This document shows positions 9,289 to 19,302 of a stretch of 64,000 nucleotides of DNA, piece after piece. Source of the DNA: VYFG01 sp965248685 (GTDB lineage: Bacteria > Pseudomonadota > Gammaproteobacteria > Arenicellales > Poriferihabitantaceae). A model generated the notes under the pieces. It was not told the DNA's origin. It saw only the letters and a program-made list of their open reading frames with translations, and did no database searches. Every line of letters begins with the position of its first letter. Within the stretch, counting starts at the first letter, position 1. Both the position numbers and the translations under genes were made by a program. The DNA lies in assembly GCA_965248685.1 (NCBI GenBank), contig CBDFKC010000003.1:372001-436000 (forward strand). The letters run 5' to 3'.

Positions 9289-10407
9289 ATGATAGCTTTT
9301 ATGGATCTAAATTGGCGCAAACTCATATTACTTTCTACGTTGGTAAGCAGCGGGATGAGCAGTGCGGTCCTGGCCCAGCAGGCGATGGTGTCGGTGGATC
9401 CCGTGGTACGCCAGCCATTCACCCAGACGGTTCCCATTCTGGGACGCTTGGTAGCAAAACAATCGGGAACCGTCGGTACCCGGGTTGCCGGTTCGGTGGT
9501 TGAAGTCTTGATTCAGGTTGGCGACAAAGTTACCCAGGGTCAATTGGTCGCCTCGATCGATCCGGAGCCACTTAAATTACAGAAGCAACTTGCCGAGGCT
9601 CAGCGCGCCGAAGCCCAGACCCGCATAGCCACCGCTCGGGCCCAGCTAGCCCTGGCCAGTCAGGAAGTAAAGCGAATGAGTTCTTTACAAAATTCTGCAT
9701 CGGTGAGTAAGGCCACCCTAGACGACGCTAATCAGCAACAGAACATTGCATTCGCCAGGGTCCGAGAGGCTGAAGCAGCGGTATCAAGCAGTGGGGCTTC
9801 AATTAATCTGGCCGAGCTTAATTTGCGCTACGCCCAGATCAATGCGCCATTTAATGGGACCGTAACCGCAAAACTTACCGAAGTTGGCAGCTACCTTCAA
9901 CGTGGTCAACCGGTCATCGAATTGGTTTCGGACAAGTTATTGGAACTGGAGGCAGATATCCCGAGCAATCGGCTATCAGGTCTTTCTCCAGGTCGCAAAA
10001 TACGCATAAGGCTTGACCCTGGCAGTCAGCATCAGGCTAGTGTACGAGCGGTGGTACCGGAAGAAAATCCAAATACCCGAACCCGCAGGGTTCGCTTTAA
10101 TCTCGACAGTGATACCGCTGATATGACCCTGGCGGTAAAACAAAGCGTCACCCTATATATTCCGGCAGGAGCCGACCGGGAAATATTCTCGGTACATAAA
10201 GACGCGGTGGTACGCAAAGGCAGCGAAAATATAGTTTACGTGGTAGAGGAGAATATTGCGAAACTAAAATCCATTCAGCTCGGCGATGCCATTGGCGATC
10301 GTCTCGAAGTTCTTGGAGGACTCAACGAGGGTGACCTAGTGGTTATCCGCGGCAATGAGCGACTGCGTCCAGAGCAAGCGGTGACCGTTGCGGAAGACGC
10401 TTCCTGA
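9289..10407 (+). CDS. RND efflux periplasmic adaptor subunit
   Basis: Membrane fusion protein of 372 residues that bridges an RND pump to an outer membrane channel. It has a signal peptide (cleavage likely after SSAVLA), a split biotinyl-lipoyl domain (GTVGTRVAGSVVEVLIQVGDKV), a long alpha-hairpin rich in Ala, Gln and Glu, and a beta-barrel with the usual YAQINAPFNGTV motif. An ATG 12 bases further in is an alternative start. Nine bases separate it from the pump gene; no outer membrane channel gene is nearby, so a shared TolC-like partner is implied. Confidence 0.9.
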   Translation: MIAFMDLNWRKLILLSTLVSSGMSSAVLAQQAMVSVDPVVRQPFTQTVPILGRLVAKQSGTVGTRVAGSVVEVLIQVGDKVTQGQLVASIDPEPLKLQKQLAEAQRAEAQTRIATARAQLALASQEVKRMSSLQNSASVSKATLDDANQQQNIAFARVREAEAAVSSSGASINLAELNLRYAQINAPFNGTVTAKLTEVGSYLQRGQPVIELVSDKLLELEADIPSNRLSGLSPGRKIRIRLDPGSQHQASVRAVVPEENPNTRTRRVRFNLDSDTADMTLAVKQSVTLYIPAGADREIFSVHKDAVVRKGSENIVYVVEENIAKLKSIQLGDAIGDRLEVLGGLNEGDLVVIRGNERLRPEQAVTVAEDAS

Positions 10408-10416
10408 CCTTTTCCG

Positions 10417-13400
10417 GTGAATCTAATCCGGGTTGCCATTGACAGACCGATCGCGGTAATCGCGGCGGTATTGTTAGTGGTTTTATTTGGCCTGGTTGCA
10501 CTGACCACTATTCCGATTCAACTGGCCCCCGACGTAAATAGGCCGGTGATAACCATCACCACCAACTGGTTTGGGGCTGCCCCAGCGGAAGTCGAACGGG
10601 AATTACTTAATCCCCAAGAGGAGGAACTGGCCGGGATCCAAGGGCTGACTTCGATTACCGGAAGATCGGATCAGGGGCGATCTGTGATCACTCTGGAATT
10701 TAGAATCGGCACCAACATGGACCGGGCACTATTGCTGGTGGCTAATCGGCTCGACCGAGTTTCCGAGTATCCCGACGAAGCCGATCAGCCGACCATCGAT
10801 ACCGCTGGGAGCGAAGATAATGCCATCGCCTGGTTCATATTTACCCGGCTTCCCGGCAATGACCAACCGATGTACCAGTTCGGCGACTTTATCGAAGACA
10901 ATGTCAGGGAAAGACTGGAACGGGTTCCCGGCGTCGGTAGGATCAATTTGTTTGGTAACAGTGAACGGGAAATCCAGATCATTATCGACCCAACACTATT
11001 AGCCAGCTATCGACTGACCATAGGCGACGTTAGCCGCTCTTTACGGTTGGCAAATATCTCCCTCGGCGCAGGAGATATAGACGAAGGCAAACGCCGCTAC
11101 GTGGTACGTACCGAAGGTGAACTTAAATCACTGGGCGCAATCCGTGAGGTGTTGATTAATAGCGCGGGGGGCGATGGTAGTATCCGGCGAATTGCCCTGC
11201 AGGATATTGCTGAGGTGCGGTTCGGGTACAAAAAACCATCGGCCACCATTCGAATGCTGGGTGATGCTGCCATGGCGATGAATGCGGAGCGCCAGACCGG
11301 TGCTAATGTGATCGAAACCATGGACGGGTTAAAACGTACTCTCGAGGAACTGAATCAATCGGTTGTTCCAGAGGCCGGGCTGCGGTTACAACAGGTCTAC
11401 GACGAAACAGTTTATATCCAATCGGCCATCGATCTGGTCAAACAAAATATCTGGGTAGGCGGAATTTTGGCCGCTTTTGTGTTATTGCTTTTCCTGCGTT
11501 CACTGCGGGCTACCCTGATTATTTCGCTGTCCATACCGGTTTCTGTTATCGGTGCCTTTGTCGCGATGGCGGCGTTGGGAAGATCGATCAACGTGATTTC
11601 CCTGGCCGGATTGGCATTCGCCGTGGGCATGGTAGTGGATGCGGCGATTGTGGTGCTTGAAAACATATACCGGCATAAGGAGGAGGGTTACTCCAACAGC
11701 GAAGCCGCCTTTCTTGGGACCAGCCAGGTATGGGGCGCGGTATTAGTATCGGCCCTTACCACGGTTATGGTTTTTATCCCAATCCTGGTAATGGAGCTCG
11801 AAGCCGGTCAGTTATTTCGCGATATCGCAGTGGCAATTTCGGTTTCTGTGGTGTTGTCCCTGGTGGTGTCGATTACCGTGATTCCTGCATTATCAAAACG
11901 TTTGTTGTCGGGCAACCAGGCGGGGGGCGCGATTAAACGGATCCGAATTCTACTGCTGGACAATCTCGCTGGCTGGTTTGTCACTGGTGCCACCGGATTC
12001 GTCCGCCTGGTGGTTAGGAGTCGATTACTCGCTTTTATTATCGCCGGTGCGGTCACACTGGCAGCGGGCGCCCTCAGTTATCAATACTTACCCAAACTCG
12101 AGTACCTGCCTGAAGGAAACCGTAACCTGCTGTTTGGCATTATTATTCCACCGCCAGGCTATAACCTCGACACCACAACTAAAATTGCCGAAGGAATCGA
12201 AGATGAAATCAAGCACTTATGGAAGACCAATATCGATCCCAATGTCCCACGCGCGGCCGATCAGCCTCCGGTAATAGAGCGTTTCTTTTTTGTAGCAACC
12301 AGAGCGCGTACTTTCCTCGGTGCGGTGGCAACGGCTCCAGAACGGGTTGCAGAGTTAAAGCCGGTTTTGAGCGCGCCGGTATTTCGCGAACCCGGTACCT
12401 TTGGGTTCATCACCCAGCCATCTATTTTTGGACGGGGCATCGGTGGTGGTCGCAAAGTTGACCTGGACGTTTCCGGTAACGAGATGGAAGCGATTTTACA
12501 GGTAGCCAACAGGGCCTTTGGAAAAATTGTCCAGATTTTTCCACGAGACCAGGGTCACGAATGGCGACCCAAGCCCGGGCTCGAACTGGGCGCACCTGAA
12601 GTGCGGGTTACGCCGGATCGGGTGAAGCTCAACGACAGCGGTATCAGTGCCCTCGACCTTGCTCAAACTATCGACACCTTTAACGACGGGTTGCGGGTCA
12701 GCCAGTCTACCGTAGGCGGTAAATTAACCGACCTGGTGCTGAAAGGTATCAGCGGATCGGTAACCGAAACCCAGGGAATTGGCGACCTGCCAATTGTCAC
12801 CCCGGGAGGTGAGGTGATTCCGGTTAGTTCGGTTTCCAGGATCACGTTAACTTCGGGCCCGACCCAAATTCAACACAAGGAGCGGTTTCGCACCATTACG
12901 CTTGAAGTCAGGCCGAATAAAACCCTGCCCATGGAGACCGCAATCGCCACCATGCGCTCCCAGGTAATCGACAAGCTACGGGAAGAAGGCCTGCCCGACG
13001 GAGTTCGCCTACGTATCTCTGGCACTGCGGATAAACTGGAGCAGACCAGAAATGCCATGGCGATAAATCTCACCCTGGCTTTAATTATTGTGTTTCTGGT
13101 AATGGCCGTACTGTTCGAAAGCTTTGTCTATCCGCTGATTATCATGCTATCGGTACCGGTCGCTGCGGCTGGAGGAATTGCCGGGCTGGCTGTGCTTAAT
13201 ATCTACAGCTATCAAGCGCTGGACATGCTGACTATGCTTGGGTTTGTTATCTTGATTGGCATAGTGGTCAACAACGCAATTTTGCTGGTTCACCAGTCGC
13301 TGCACTTGATTCGTGATCAGGGGGTCACGCCGAAAGAAGCGATCGCCACGGCGACCCGAAACCGGATTCGACCGATTTTTATGTCAACCCTGACCAGCGT

Positions 13401-13587
13401 ATTTGGTATGCTGCCACTAGTGTTGTTTCCCGGAGCCGGTTCAGAGCTTTATCGTGGCTTGGGTTCGGTGGTGGTTGGTGGCCTCAGCCTTTCGGCGATC
13501 ATCACGTTGTTGATCGTTCCGCCGATGATGTCTCTGCTGGTCGCGCCGTTGGAAGCTAGACGCAATCGTAAATTACAAAAAGTATAA
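10417..13587 (+). CDS. RND-family multidrug efflux permease
   Basis: Proton-driven inner membrane pump of 1056 residues with the usual duplicated architecture: helix 1 (PIAVIAAVLLVVLFGLVAL), a large periplasmic loop, helices 2-7, a second loop, and helices 8-12. Helix 4 contains AVGMVVDAAIVVLENIYRH, the region holding the proton-relay aspartates, and the second half has the matching VVNNAILLVHQSL segment. Start is the GTG at 10417. It belongs to the AcrB/MdtB-like group and is cotranscribed with the adaptor and probably with the EamA gene 30 bases downstream. Drug or metabolite range not inferable. Confidence 0.92.
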   Translation: MNLIRVAIDRPIAVIAAVLLVVLFGLVALTTIPIQLAPDVNRPVITITTNWFGAAPAEVERELLNPQEEELAGIQGLTSITGRSDQGRSVITLEFRIGTNMDRALLLVANRLDRVSEYPDEADQPTIDTAGSEDNAIAWFIFTRLPGNDQPMYQFGDFIEDNVRERLERVPGVGRINLFGNSEREIQIIIDPTLLASYRLTIGDVSRSLRLANISLGAGDIDEGKRRYVVRTEGELKSLGAIREVLINSAGGDGSIRRIALQDIAEVRFGYKKPSATIRMLGDAAMAMNAERQTGANVIETMDGLKRTLEELNQSVVPEAGLRLQQVYDETVYIQSAIDLVKQNIWVGGILAAFVLLLFLRSLRATLIISLSIPVSVIGAFVAMAALGRSINVISLAGLAFAVGMVVDAAIVVLENIYRHKEEGYSNSEAAFLGTSQVWGAVLVSALTTVMVFIPILVMELEAGQLFRDIAVAISVSVVLSLVVSITVIPALSKRLLSGNQAGGAIKRIRILLLDNLAGWFVTGATGFVRLVVRSRLLAFIIAGAVTLAAGALSYQYLPKLEYLPEGNRNLLFGIIIPPPGYNLDTTTKIAEGIEDEIKHLWKTNIDPNVPRAADQPPVIERFFFVATRARTFLGAVATAPERVAELKPVLSAPVFREPGTFGFITQPSIFGRGIGGGRKVDLDVSGNEMEAILQVANRAFGKIVQIFPRDQGHEWRPKPGLELGAPEVRVTPDRVKLNDSGISALDLAQTIDTFNDGLRVSQSTVGGKLTDLVLKGISGSVTETQGIGDLPIVTPGGEVIPVSSVSRITLTSGPTQIQHKERFRTITLEVRPNKTLPMETAIATMRSQVIDKLREEGLPDGVRLRISGTADKLEQTRNAMAINLTLALIIVFLVMAVLFESFVYPLIIMLSVPVAAAGGIAGLAVLNIYSYQALDMLTMLGFVILIGIVVNNAILLVHQSLHLIRDQGVTPKEAIATATRNRIRPIFMSTLTSVFGMLPLVLFPGAGSELYRGLGSVVVGGLSLSAIITLLIVPPMMSLLVAPLEARRNRKLQKV

Positions 13588-13617
13588 CTCTCTTCCTATT
13601 GCCGGGAAAATATTTCA

Positions 13618-14514
13618 GTGAAAAATAAATACTACCTGGGCGTAGTGCTCATATTGCTTGCCGGGGTTTTTCTTAGCCTTTCGGGGATATTGATCCGCAA
13701 TATCCAGCACGCCGATGGCTGGCAGATTATGTTTTATCGTTCACTCACTCATTTTGTCACGATCGGCGCTGTACTGGTTTTCCAATATCGGCGTAACACC
13801 ATGGAGAAATTCTATAGCGTTGGATGGCCTGGGATGTTCGCCGCCGTAGTACTCTCCATTGGGTCGATGTTTTACATCCTGGCCCTGCTGAATACCACGG
13901 TAGCCAATGTCGTTTTTATCATTGGTGCGTCACCGCTGATAACTGCACTGGCCGGCTGGCTGTTCCTCAAGGAAAAAATAACCCTAAGCAGTTTTATTAC
14001 CATGCTGTTTGCGGTGGCCGGCATTAGCCTGATGTTCGCGGACGGCTATGTGTCCGGCGGCATGCTGGGCAATGTTTTCGCGTTGCTGCTGGTACTTAAC
14101 TACGTGATCTACCTGTTGATCCTGCGCAACAACCGCCATATCGACATGTTACCGGCGACCTGTCTTTCCGGTCTGGTGACCGCCTGGTTCGCCCTCATCG
14201 TGGTGGATACCCTGGCAATTAACATGAATGATTTGATCATCTGCATTCTGCTTGGTAGTGTGCAGTTCGGTATAGGTTTTATGCTGTTAACCTGGAGTAC
14301 ACGCTATATCCCGGCGGCGGAGGTCGCGCTGTTTTCGTTGAGCGAATCGGTGCTCAATCCTATTTGGACCTGGCTGGGTGCTGATGAAGTGCCCAGCAAC
14401 CTGACCCTCGCCGGCAGCGCGATTGTTCTGATCGCCGTGATCGCATACAGTATTATGGCGATTCGGCGGGAGCGTAGCAAAACCGCCGACAACAAACTTG
14501 TTTCTGAAACCTGA
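13618..14514 (+). CDS. EamA/DMT-family transporter
   Basis: Inner membrane protein of 298 residues with ten predicted helices in two EamA repeats; the first begins GVVLILLAGVFLSLSGILIRNIQ and ends with the conserved FLKEKITLSSF, the second ends PSNLTLAGSAIVLIAVI. Starts at GTG 13618, 30 bases after the RND pump, and stops three bases before the gamma-glutamyltransferase-family gene, so it may move that enzyme's substrate or product. Family members export amino acids, nucleosides or other metabolites. Confidence 0.85.
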   Translation: MKNKYYLGVVLILLAGVFLSLSGILIRNIQHADGWQIMFYRSLTHFVTIGAVLVFQYRRNTMEKFYSVGWPGMFAAVVLSIGSMFYILALLNTTVANVVFIIGASPLITALAGWLFLKEKITLSSFITMLFAVAGISLMFADGYVSGGMLGNVFALLLVLNYVIYLLILRNNRHIDMLPATCLSGLVTAWFALIVVDTLAINMNDLIICILLGSVQFGIGFMLLTWSTRYIPAAEVALFSLSESVLNPIWTWLGADEVPSNLTLAGSAIVLIAVIAYSIMAIRRERSKTADNKLVSET

Positions 14515-14517
14515 AAA

Positions 14518-16131
14518 ATGAATTCATCCAGTAGTCATTTTAACTACACGTTTCCCTATCACTCCCAGTGCATGCCGGTTATGGCGCGCAACATGGTGGC
14601 GTCGTCACAACCCCTCGCGGTCCAGGCGGGACTGAGGGTTCTGCAAGAAGGCGGCAATGCGGTAGACGCGGCCCTGACCACCGCAATCACCCTCAGCATC
14701 GTCGAGCCTACCAGTAACGGTATCGGTAGTGATGCATTTGCAATTTTATGGGACGGCAATCAACTGCATGGACTTAATGCGTCAGGACGTGCACCGGCCG
14801 CAGTGACCCCGGCGGATTATACCGGGCTTGATGAAATGCCGCTGTTTGGCTGGCCGTCAGTTACGGTACCAGGCGCGGTTAGTGCCTGGGTTGTATTGTC
14901 CCAGCGCTTCGGCAAATTACCCTTTGAACGCCTGTTCGAAAATGCTATCGACTATGCGAGAAATGGTTTTGCAGTTTCTCCCGTAACCGCCAGGGCATGG
15001 GCGGCTGCATCGCCCGAGTTTCGTGATCAGGAAGGGTTTCATGGTTTTTTACCCGGAGGCGAGTCACCCCAGCCTGGTCAATGGTTCAGCTTCCCGGATC
15101 AAGCCGATACCCTCGAGTCAATAGCGCACAGCAAGGGAGAGGCATTTTATCGGGGCCAGTTAGCCGACCAGATTATTGAATCTTCTCGCAGAAACAACTG
15201 GAAGATGACCAAACAGGATTTGGCATCCCATACCGCAGATTGGGTAAAACCAATTTCCATGCATTATCACGGTATCGATCTGCATGAGATTCCGCCCAAT
15301 GGCCAGGGCCTGGCGGCCCTCCTGATGCTCGGCATTGTTCGTCATCACGATCTGCGTCAGTATCCGGTGGATTCCGCTGATAGCGTGCATCTTCAAATTG
15401 AAGCGATGAAACTTGCCTTCGCCGATGCCTATCGCTACATCTCCGACCCCGATACCATGGACGTCAGTGTCGAGGCTCTGATGGACGACGATTATCTGCG
15501 CCAGCGGGCCGCCTTAATCAGTATGGATGAAGCTCGGTTTCCGCAACATGGAATGCCCGATCGTGGCGGTACGGTTTACCTTACCGCAGCGGATCAGTCA
15601 GGAATGATGATTTCCATGATCCAAAGCAATTTCTATGGGTTCGGCTCCGGCGTAGTGGTCGAAGGCACCGGCATTAGTTTGCAAAACCGGGGGGCTGGAT
15701 TCAATCTTACGCCCGGCCACCCCAACCTGGTTGGCGGCGGCAAGCGTCCCTTTCAAACCATCATTCCCGCTTTTGTGACCCGCAAGGGCCAACCCGAGAT
15801 GAGCTTTGGTGTAATGGGAGGATCGATGCAAACCCAGGGACATGCGCAGATGATCATTCGTATTTACGACTATGGGCAGAATCCCCAGACTGCCAGTGAC
15901 GCCCGCCGCTGGCGGGTACTGGAAGATAACCAGCTGCACCTGGAACAAGGGTTTGATCCGGAAGTTGCAGCGGAACTGGAATGCCGGGGCCATAAGTTGT
16001 TTGATGGCACCCCGGATGAAGAAACCGGATTCGGCGGCGCCCAATTAATTTACCGCTCAACTGGGCAGTCTGACGGCGTCTATATAGGTGGTTCGGATCA
16101 CCGCAAAGACGGCCTGGCGGCAGGTTTTTAA
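14518..16131 (+). CDS. gamma-glutamyltransferase-family Ntn hydrolase
   Basis: Autoprocessing N-terminal nucleophile hydrolase, 537 residues, related to gamma-glutamyltranspeptidase and cephalosporin acylase (YwrD-like branch). The catalytic threonine is expected at the new N-terminus in DRGGTVYLTAADQSG (around residue 345), followed by the family motifs SGVVVEGTGISLQNRGAGF, GGGKRPFQT and MGGSMQTQGHAQ. No signal peptide is visible, so unlike periplasmic Ggt it is probably cytoplasmic. Starts three bases after the EamA transporter stop. Substrate could be glutathione or other gamma-glutamyl or acyl amides. Confidence 0.87.
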   Translation: MNSSSSHFNYTFPYHSQCMPVMARNMVASSQPLAVQAGLRVLQEGGNAVDAALTTAITLSIVEPTSNGIGSDAFAILWDGNQLHGLNASGRAPAAVTPADYTGLDEMPLFGWPSVTVPGAVSAWVVLSQRFGKLPFERLFENAIDYARNGFAVSPVTARAWAAASPEFRDQEGFHGFLPGGESPQPGQWFSFPDQADTLESIAHSKGEAFYRGQLADQIIESSRRNNWKMTKQDLASHTADWVKPISMHYHGIDLHEIPPNGQGLAALLMLGIVRHHDLRQYPVDSADSVHLQIEAMKLAFADAYRYISDPDTMDVSVEALMDDDYLRQRAALISMDEARFPQHGMPDRGGTVYLTAADQSGMMISMIQSNFYGFGSGVVVEGTGISLQNRGAGFNLTPGHPNLVGGGKRPFQTIIPAFVTRKGQPEMSFGVMGGSMQTQGHAQMIIRIYDYGQNPQTASDARRWRVLEDNQLHLEQGFDPEVAAELECRGHKLFDGTPDEETGFGGAQLIYRSTGQSDGVYIGGSDHRKDGLAAGF

Positions 16132-16181
16132 ACCGCAGCAAGCAAACCGTTCCATAGCCTGTGGCGAGATCCGGATCATGG

Positions 16182-16856
16182 ATGCGACCAATATTTAACC
16201 GCCTGGGGCGGATTATCGTTTGGTCGCTGCTGGTCTTATTGATTGCGATTACCAGCCTGCGCTGGATTGATCCGGTAACTTCATCGGTCATATTGCAGCA
16301 TAATTTCCTGGCCTTCAAAGACCAGCGAAAACTGATCATACTCAACTGGACCAACTGGTCTGACATATCGCCCCAGCTGCCTCTTGCAGTGGTTGCTTCT
16401 GAAGATCAGCGCTTTCCCCAGCATCATGGTATCGACACCACTGAATTACGCAAGGCGATTCAACAGGGCGGACGCCGCGGCGCCAGCACCATCACCCAAC
16501 AAGTGGCGAAGAACATGTTTCTGTGGCAGGGCCGCAGCTACCTGAGGAAGGTTCTTGAAGCAACTCTTGCGCTTTATATTGATTTTGCCTGGGGCAAACA
16601 GCGGGTGCTGGAAATTTATCTGAATATCGCTTATTTTGGTGAAGGCTCCTATGGCATTGGATTAGCCAGTCCGGCGTTTTTTAACAAATCTCCAGGCCAG
16701 CTTAATAAGTACGAAGCGGCCCGACTCGCCGCGGTGTTACCCAATCCCAATCGATTTTCGGCGCGTAATGCGAGCCGTTACATTATGAATCGTCAAAATT
16801 GGATTTTGCGCCAGATGAAACAACTCGGGGGAACAGGCTATATTGAAAATCTTTAA
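16182..16856 (+). CDS. mtgA: monofunctional peptidoglycan glycosyltransferase
   Basis: Polymerises lipid II into glycan strands without a transpeptidase domain. A single N-terminal transmembrane helix (LLVLLIAITSLRWID) is followed by the GT51 domain with motif 1 SEDQRFPQHHGID (catalytic Glu), GRRGASTITQQVAKN, and VLEIYLNIAYFGEGSYGI with the second catalytic Glu. ATG at 16182 was chosen; a GTG at 16161 would add seven residues. Length of about 224 residues is typical for MtgA. The 3' end overlaps the alternative start of pldA. Confidence 0.93.
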   Translation: MRPIFNRLGRIIVWSLLVLLIAITSLRWIDPVTSSVILQHNFLAFKDQRKLIILNWTNWSDISPQLPLAVVASEDQRFPQHHGIDTTELRKAIQQGGRRGASTITQQVAKNMFLWQGRSYLRKVLEATLALYIDFAWGKQRVLEIYLNIAYFGEGSYGIGLASPAFFNKSPGQLNKYEAARLAAVLPNPNRFSARNASRYIMNRQNWILRQMKQLGGTGYIENL

Positions 16857-17880
16857 CACGATTAATCGAGACAGGCGGATAACCGGCGTCATGGGACTAA
16901 TGGTTGTGTTATCGGGCTGGGCTGTACTTGGCTCCCAGGCCCATGCAGATGCATATAGCGAGTGTCTCGTGCATGCCATCGAACAGGCCCAGGGTCAGGA
17001 CACGGTTGATTCCATTCGCCGGCAATGTGCTGATCCAGGCAAAAATACAGCGTCACCAATTAGCGCCCAAAGCAATCCCAAACCCGGCCTGATCGAACGC
17101 CGGCTACAGCTTGAACAGGAGGCCTCGAGTAATCGTTTCGCCATCATCCAGCACAAGAGTAGCTACATTCTTCCGATCACCTATAACAGTCGGGTAAACA
17201 ACGCGCCATTTGAACAAAACAATCAGACCAGTGATTTGAATAACTATGAAGTCAAATTTCAATTTAGTCTGAAAGCCCAGTTATTAGATTCAGTTTTGCG
17301 TCGACGAGGGCGGGTATTCGTTGCCTATACCAATCAATCCTATTGGCAACTCTATGATCGTGATAATTCCGGGCCCTTTCGTGAAACCAACCACGAGCCT
17401 GAATTCTTTGCTGATATCGATCAGGACATCGAATTCGCCGGTTGGCATATCCCATTGCTTCGACTCGGCTGGGTGCATCAGTCCAATGGACAATCTACCG
17501 GCTTGTCGCGTAGTTGGAATCGAGTATACGGCCAGGTATTTCTGGAGCGTGATAACTGGGCGGTGAGTTTTCGGCCCTGGGTTCGGGTTAACGGTGACAG
17601 CGCTGAGATTGATAATCCCGACATTGACGAGTTTATGGGTAATTTTGAGCTGGGATTATTTCGTCAGGGAAATCATTCCACCGCTTCGATGCTGCTGCGG
17701 AATAATCTGCGGGGTCAAAACCGCGGTGCGGCAGAATTCAACTGGTCTCGACAATTACCTGGAAACGATAAACTACGACTCTACTTCCAATACTTTTACG
17801 GTTATGGAGAGAGCTTACTGGATTACAATGTCCTGTCTAATCGGGTGAGTCTTGGCCTGCAATTAAGTGATTTTCTATAA
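16843..17880 (+). CDS. pldA: outer membrane phospholipase A
   Basis: Calcium-dependent beta-barrel phospholipase that clears phospholipid from the outer leaflet of the outer membrane. The catalytic set is HQSNG (H212, S214) with N226 in SRSWNR, spaced 14 residues as in the E. coli enzyme (H142, S144, N156). A signal peptide ends near GSQAHA. The TTG at 16843 overlaps the mtgA end; the ATG at 16891 (giving MGLMVVLSGWAVLG) is an equally good start and preserves the signal peptide. A Gln/Asn-rich linker of about 70 residues precedes the barrel. Probably cotranscribed with mtgA. Confidence 0.92.
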   Translation: MKIFNTINRDRRITGVMGLMVVLSGWAVLGSQAHADAYSECLVHAIEQAQGQDTVDSIRRQCADPGKNTASPISAQSNPKPGLIERRLQLEQEASSNRFAIIQHKSSYILPITYNSRVNNAPFEQNNQTSDLNNYEVKFQFSLKAQLLDSVLRRRGRVFVAYTNQSYWQLYDRDNSGPFRETNHEPEFFADIDQDIEFAGWHIPLLRLGWVHQSNGQSTGLSRSWNRVYGQVFLERDNWAVSFRPWVRVNGDSAEIDNPDIDEFMGNFELGLFRQGNHSTASMLLRNNLRGQNRGAAEFNWSRQLPGNDKLRLYFQYFYGYGESLLDYNVLSNRVSLGLQLSDFL

Positions 17881-17959
17881 GTCCAGAAAATTTTTTCGCT
17901 GGTTGTCGGTAGGATAAACTACTCATTCAAACTGACTGAATCAATCTACAATTCATATC

Positions 17960-18789
17960 ATGTTAATTCGACCATTTAGGTTTCTCGTCGGCATTGTCGC
18001 CGTGGTTTCAAGTTCGATGGTTTCGGCTGCGGTATCCAGTAGTAGCGTCCTGGAACTACTCGACATTTCCGGGTTAACAAAACAAGTAAAGGAAATTCCT
18101 GCCCTGCTAAAGTCGGGAATGACTCAGACTCGCGAACAGCAATTGGACCAGATTCCACCGGAGGTGTCCGATGCGATGATTAATTCAATTGGTACAGCGG
18201 TCAAACCCTCGGCGCTGCTCGCTGAAATTGGATCCTCAATAATACGAGGCATGGAGCAGGCCGAGGTCGACGAGTTGTTAAAGTGGTACCGATCGGATCT
18301 GGGTCGGAAAATCACCCAGGCCGAAGAGCAGGCAAGTACGGTGAAGGCCAGCGAATACATTGCTAAACATCAGGATGCACTTGCCAACGACTTTGAACGA
18401 ATGAGCTTTGCCAAAAGCTTTGACGAGATTATCGGCGCCACCGAAATGGTGTTGCAGTTGCAGGAATATACTACTCTCGCTGTGATGTCTGGTCTATCCG
18501 TTGTATTGTCCCCGGGCGAACCGCTGGACATGGAGCAATTCCGACCCAGATCAGAGCCCAGATCGCCCGCACTGAACCGGGTATCCGGCAGTATGTACAA
18601 ACATCATTCGTCTTCTCTTATCGAAATATTGGTTCCAGAGATTTAATTAAATACGAAATGTTCCTGGTCGAAAATCCCAGCCAGAAATTCTATAAACTGG
18701 CGTTTGAAAGTATGGGACGAGGACTAGAAGAGTAAATTTACAACTGGGCTCGTCAGTTAGCATTGGCGCTCTCCAAAACCGCCGCCTGA
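17960..18789 (+). pseudogene. DUF2059-like secreted protein gene, frameshifted and with an internal stop
   Basis: The intact frame runs 17960-18646 with a signal peptide (ending VSSSMVSAAVS) and a DUF2059-like helical region containing EVDELLKWYRSDLGRKI. Near 18541-18547 the sensible protein switches to the -1 frame: after LDMEQF the other frame continues as an amphipathic helix (TQIRAQIARTEPGIRQYV) and FYKLAFESMGRGLEE, which fits a single-base deletion. In that frame a TAA at 18733-18735 is followed without break by IYNWARQLALALSKTAA and a TGA at 18787, so a second lesion (nonsense) is likely. I read it as a decaying gene; sequencing error could explain one lesion but less easily both. Cellular role of the family unknown. 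Confidence 0.7.
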
Positions 18790-18798
18790 ACCCAATCG

Positions 18799-19302
18799 CT
18801 AAACCGGATGGTAGCGAATCCGGTTAACAATATAGTAGATTCTGTTGCCGCCATGATCGATAACCACCTCATCGTCGACGGTTTTCTTTAACATCGCCCT
18901 GGCCATGGGGGAATCAACGCTGATATATCCTTTGCTGCTATCACTGTCGATTTCATCCGCACCGACAATTCGATAGGTCACTTCGCTGCCATCTTCCTTT
19001 TCCAACGTCACCCAGGCGCTAAAAAATACCTGCTGCTGGTTTCCAACCTGATCGACTACGTTAAGGTCGGGCAGGCGTTTCTGCAAGTAACGAATCCTTC
19101 GATCAATTTCGGCCAATTGTTTTTTACGGTAAATGTATTCTGCATTTTCCGACCGATCTCCTTCGGCGGCGGCGGCGGACAACGCTTTCGTCACATCGGC
19201 GCGCCGCTTCCAGATTTCAATTTCTTCCTGCATTAGGCTGGCAAATCCCTCTGCAGTAATATAGGGAGAGGACTTGGCCTGGGGGGGACGATAACGACTC
19301 AT
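18799..19302 (-). CDS. greB: transcription elongation factor GreB
   Basis: Enters the RNA polymerase secondary channel and stimulates cleavage of backtracked RNA. The start is the ATG at 19302, giving MSRYRPPQAKSSPYIT, the usual GreB N-terminus; the coiled-coil tip carries the acidic and basic residues AAAEGDRSENAEYIYRKK, and the C-terminal globular domain contains VGADEIDSDSSKGYISVDSP. 167 residues, slightly longer than E. coli GreB. Its ATG shares one base with the TAA of the ABC transporter gene upstream, suggesting translational coupling. Confidence 0.93.
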   Translation of the reverse strand: MSRYRPPQAKSSPYITAEGFASLMQEEIEIWKRRADVTKALSAAAAEGDRSENAEYIYRKKQLAEIDRRIRYLQKRLPDLNVVDQVGNQQQVFFSAWVTLEKEDGSEVTYRIVGADEIDSDSSKGYISVDSPMARAMLKKTVDDEVVIDHGGNRIYYIVNRIRYHPV

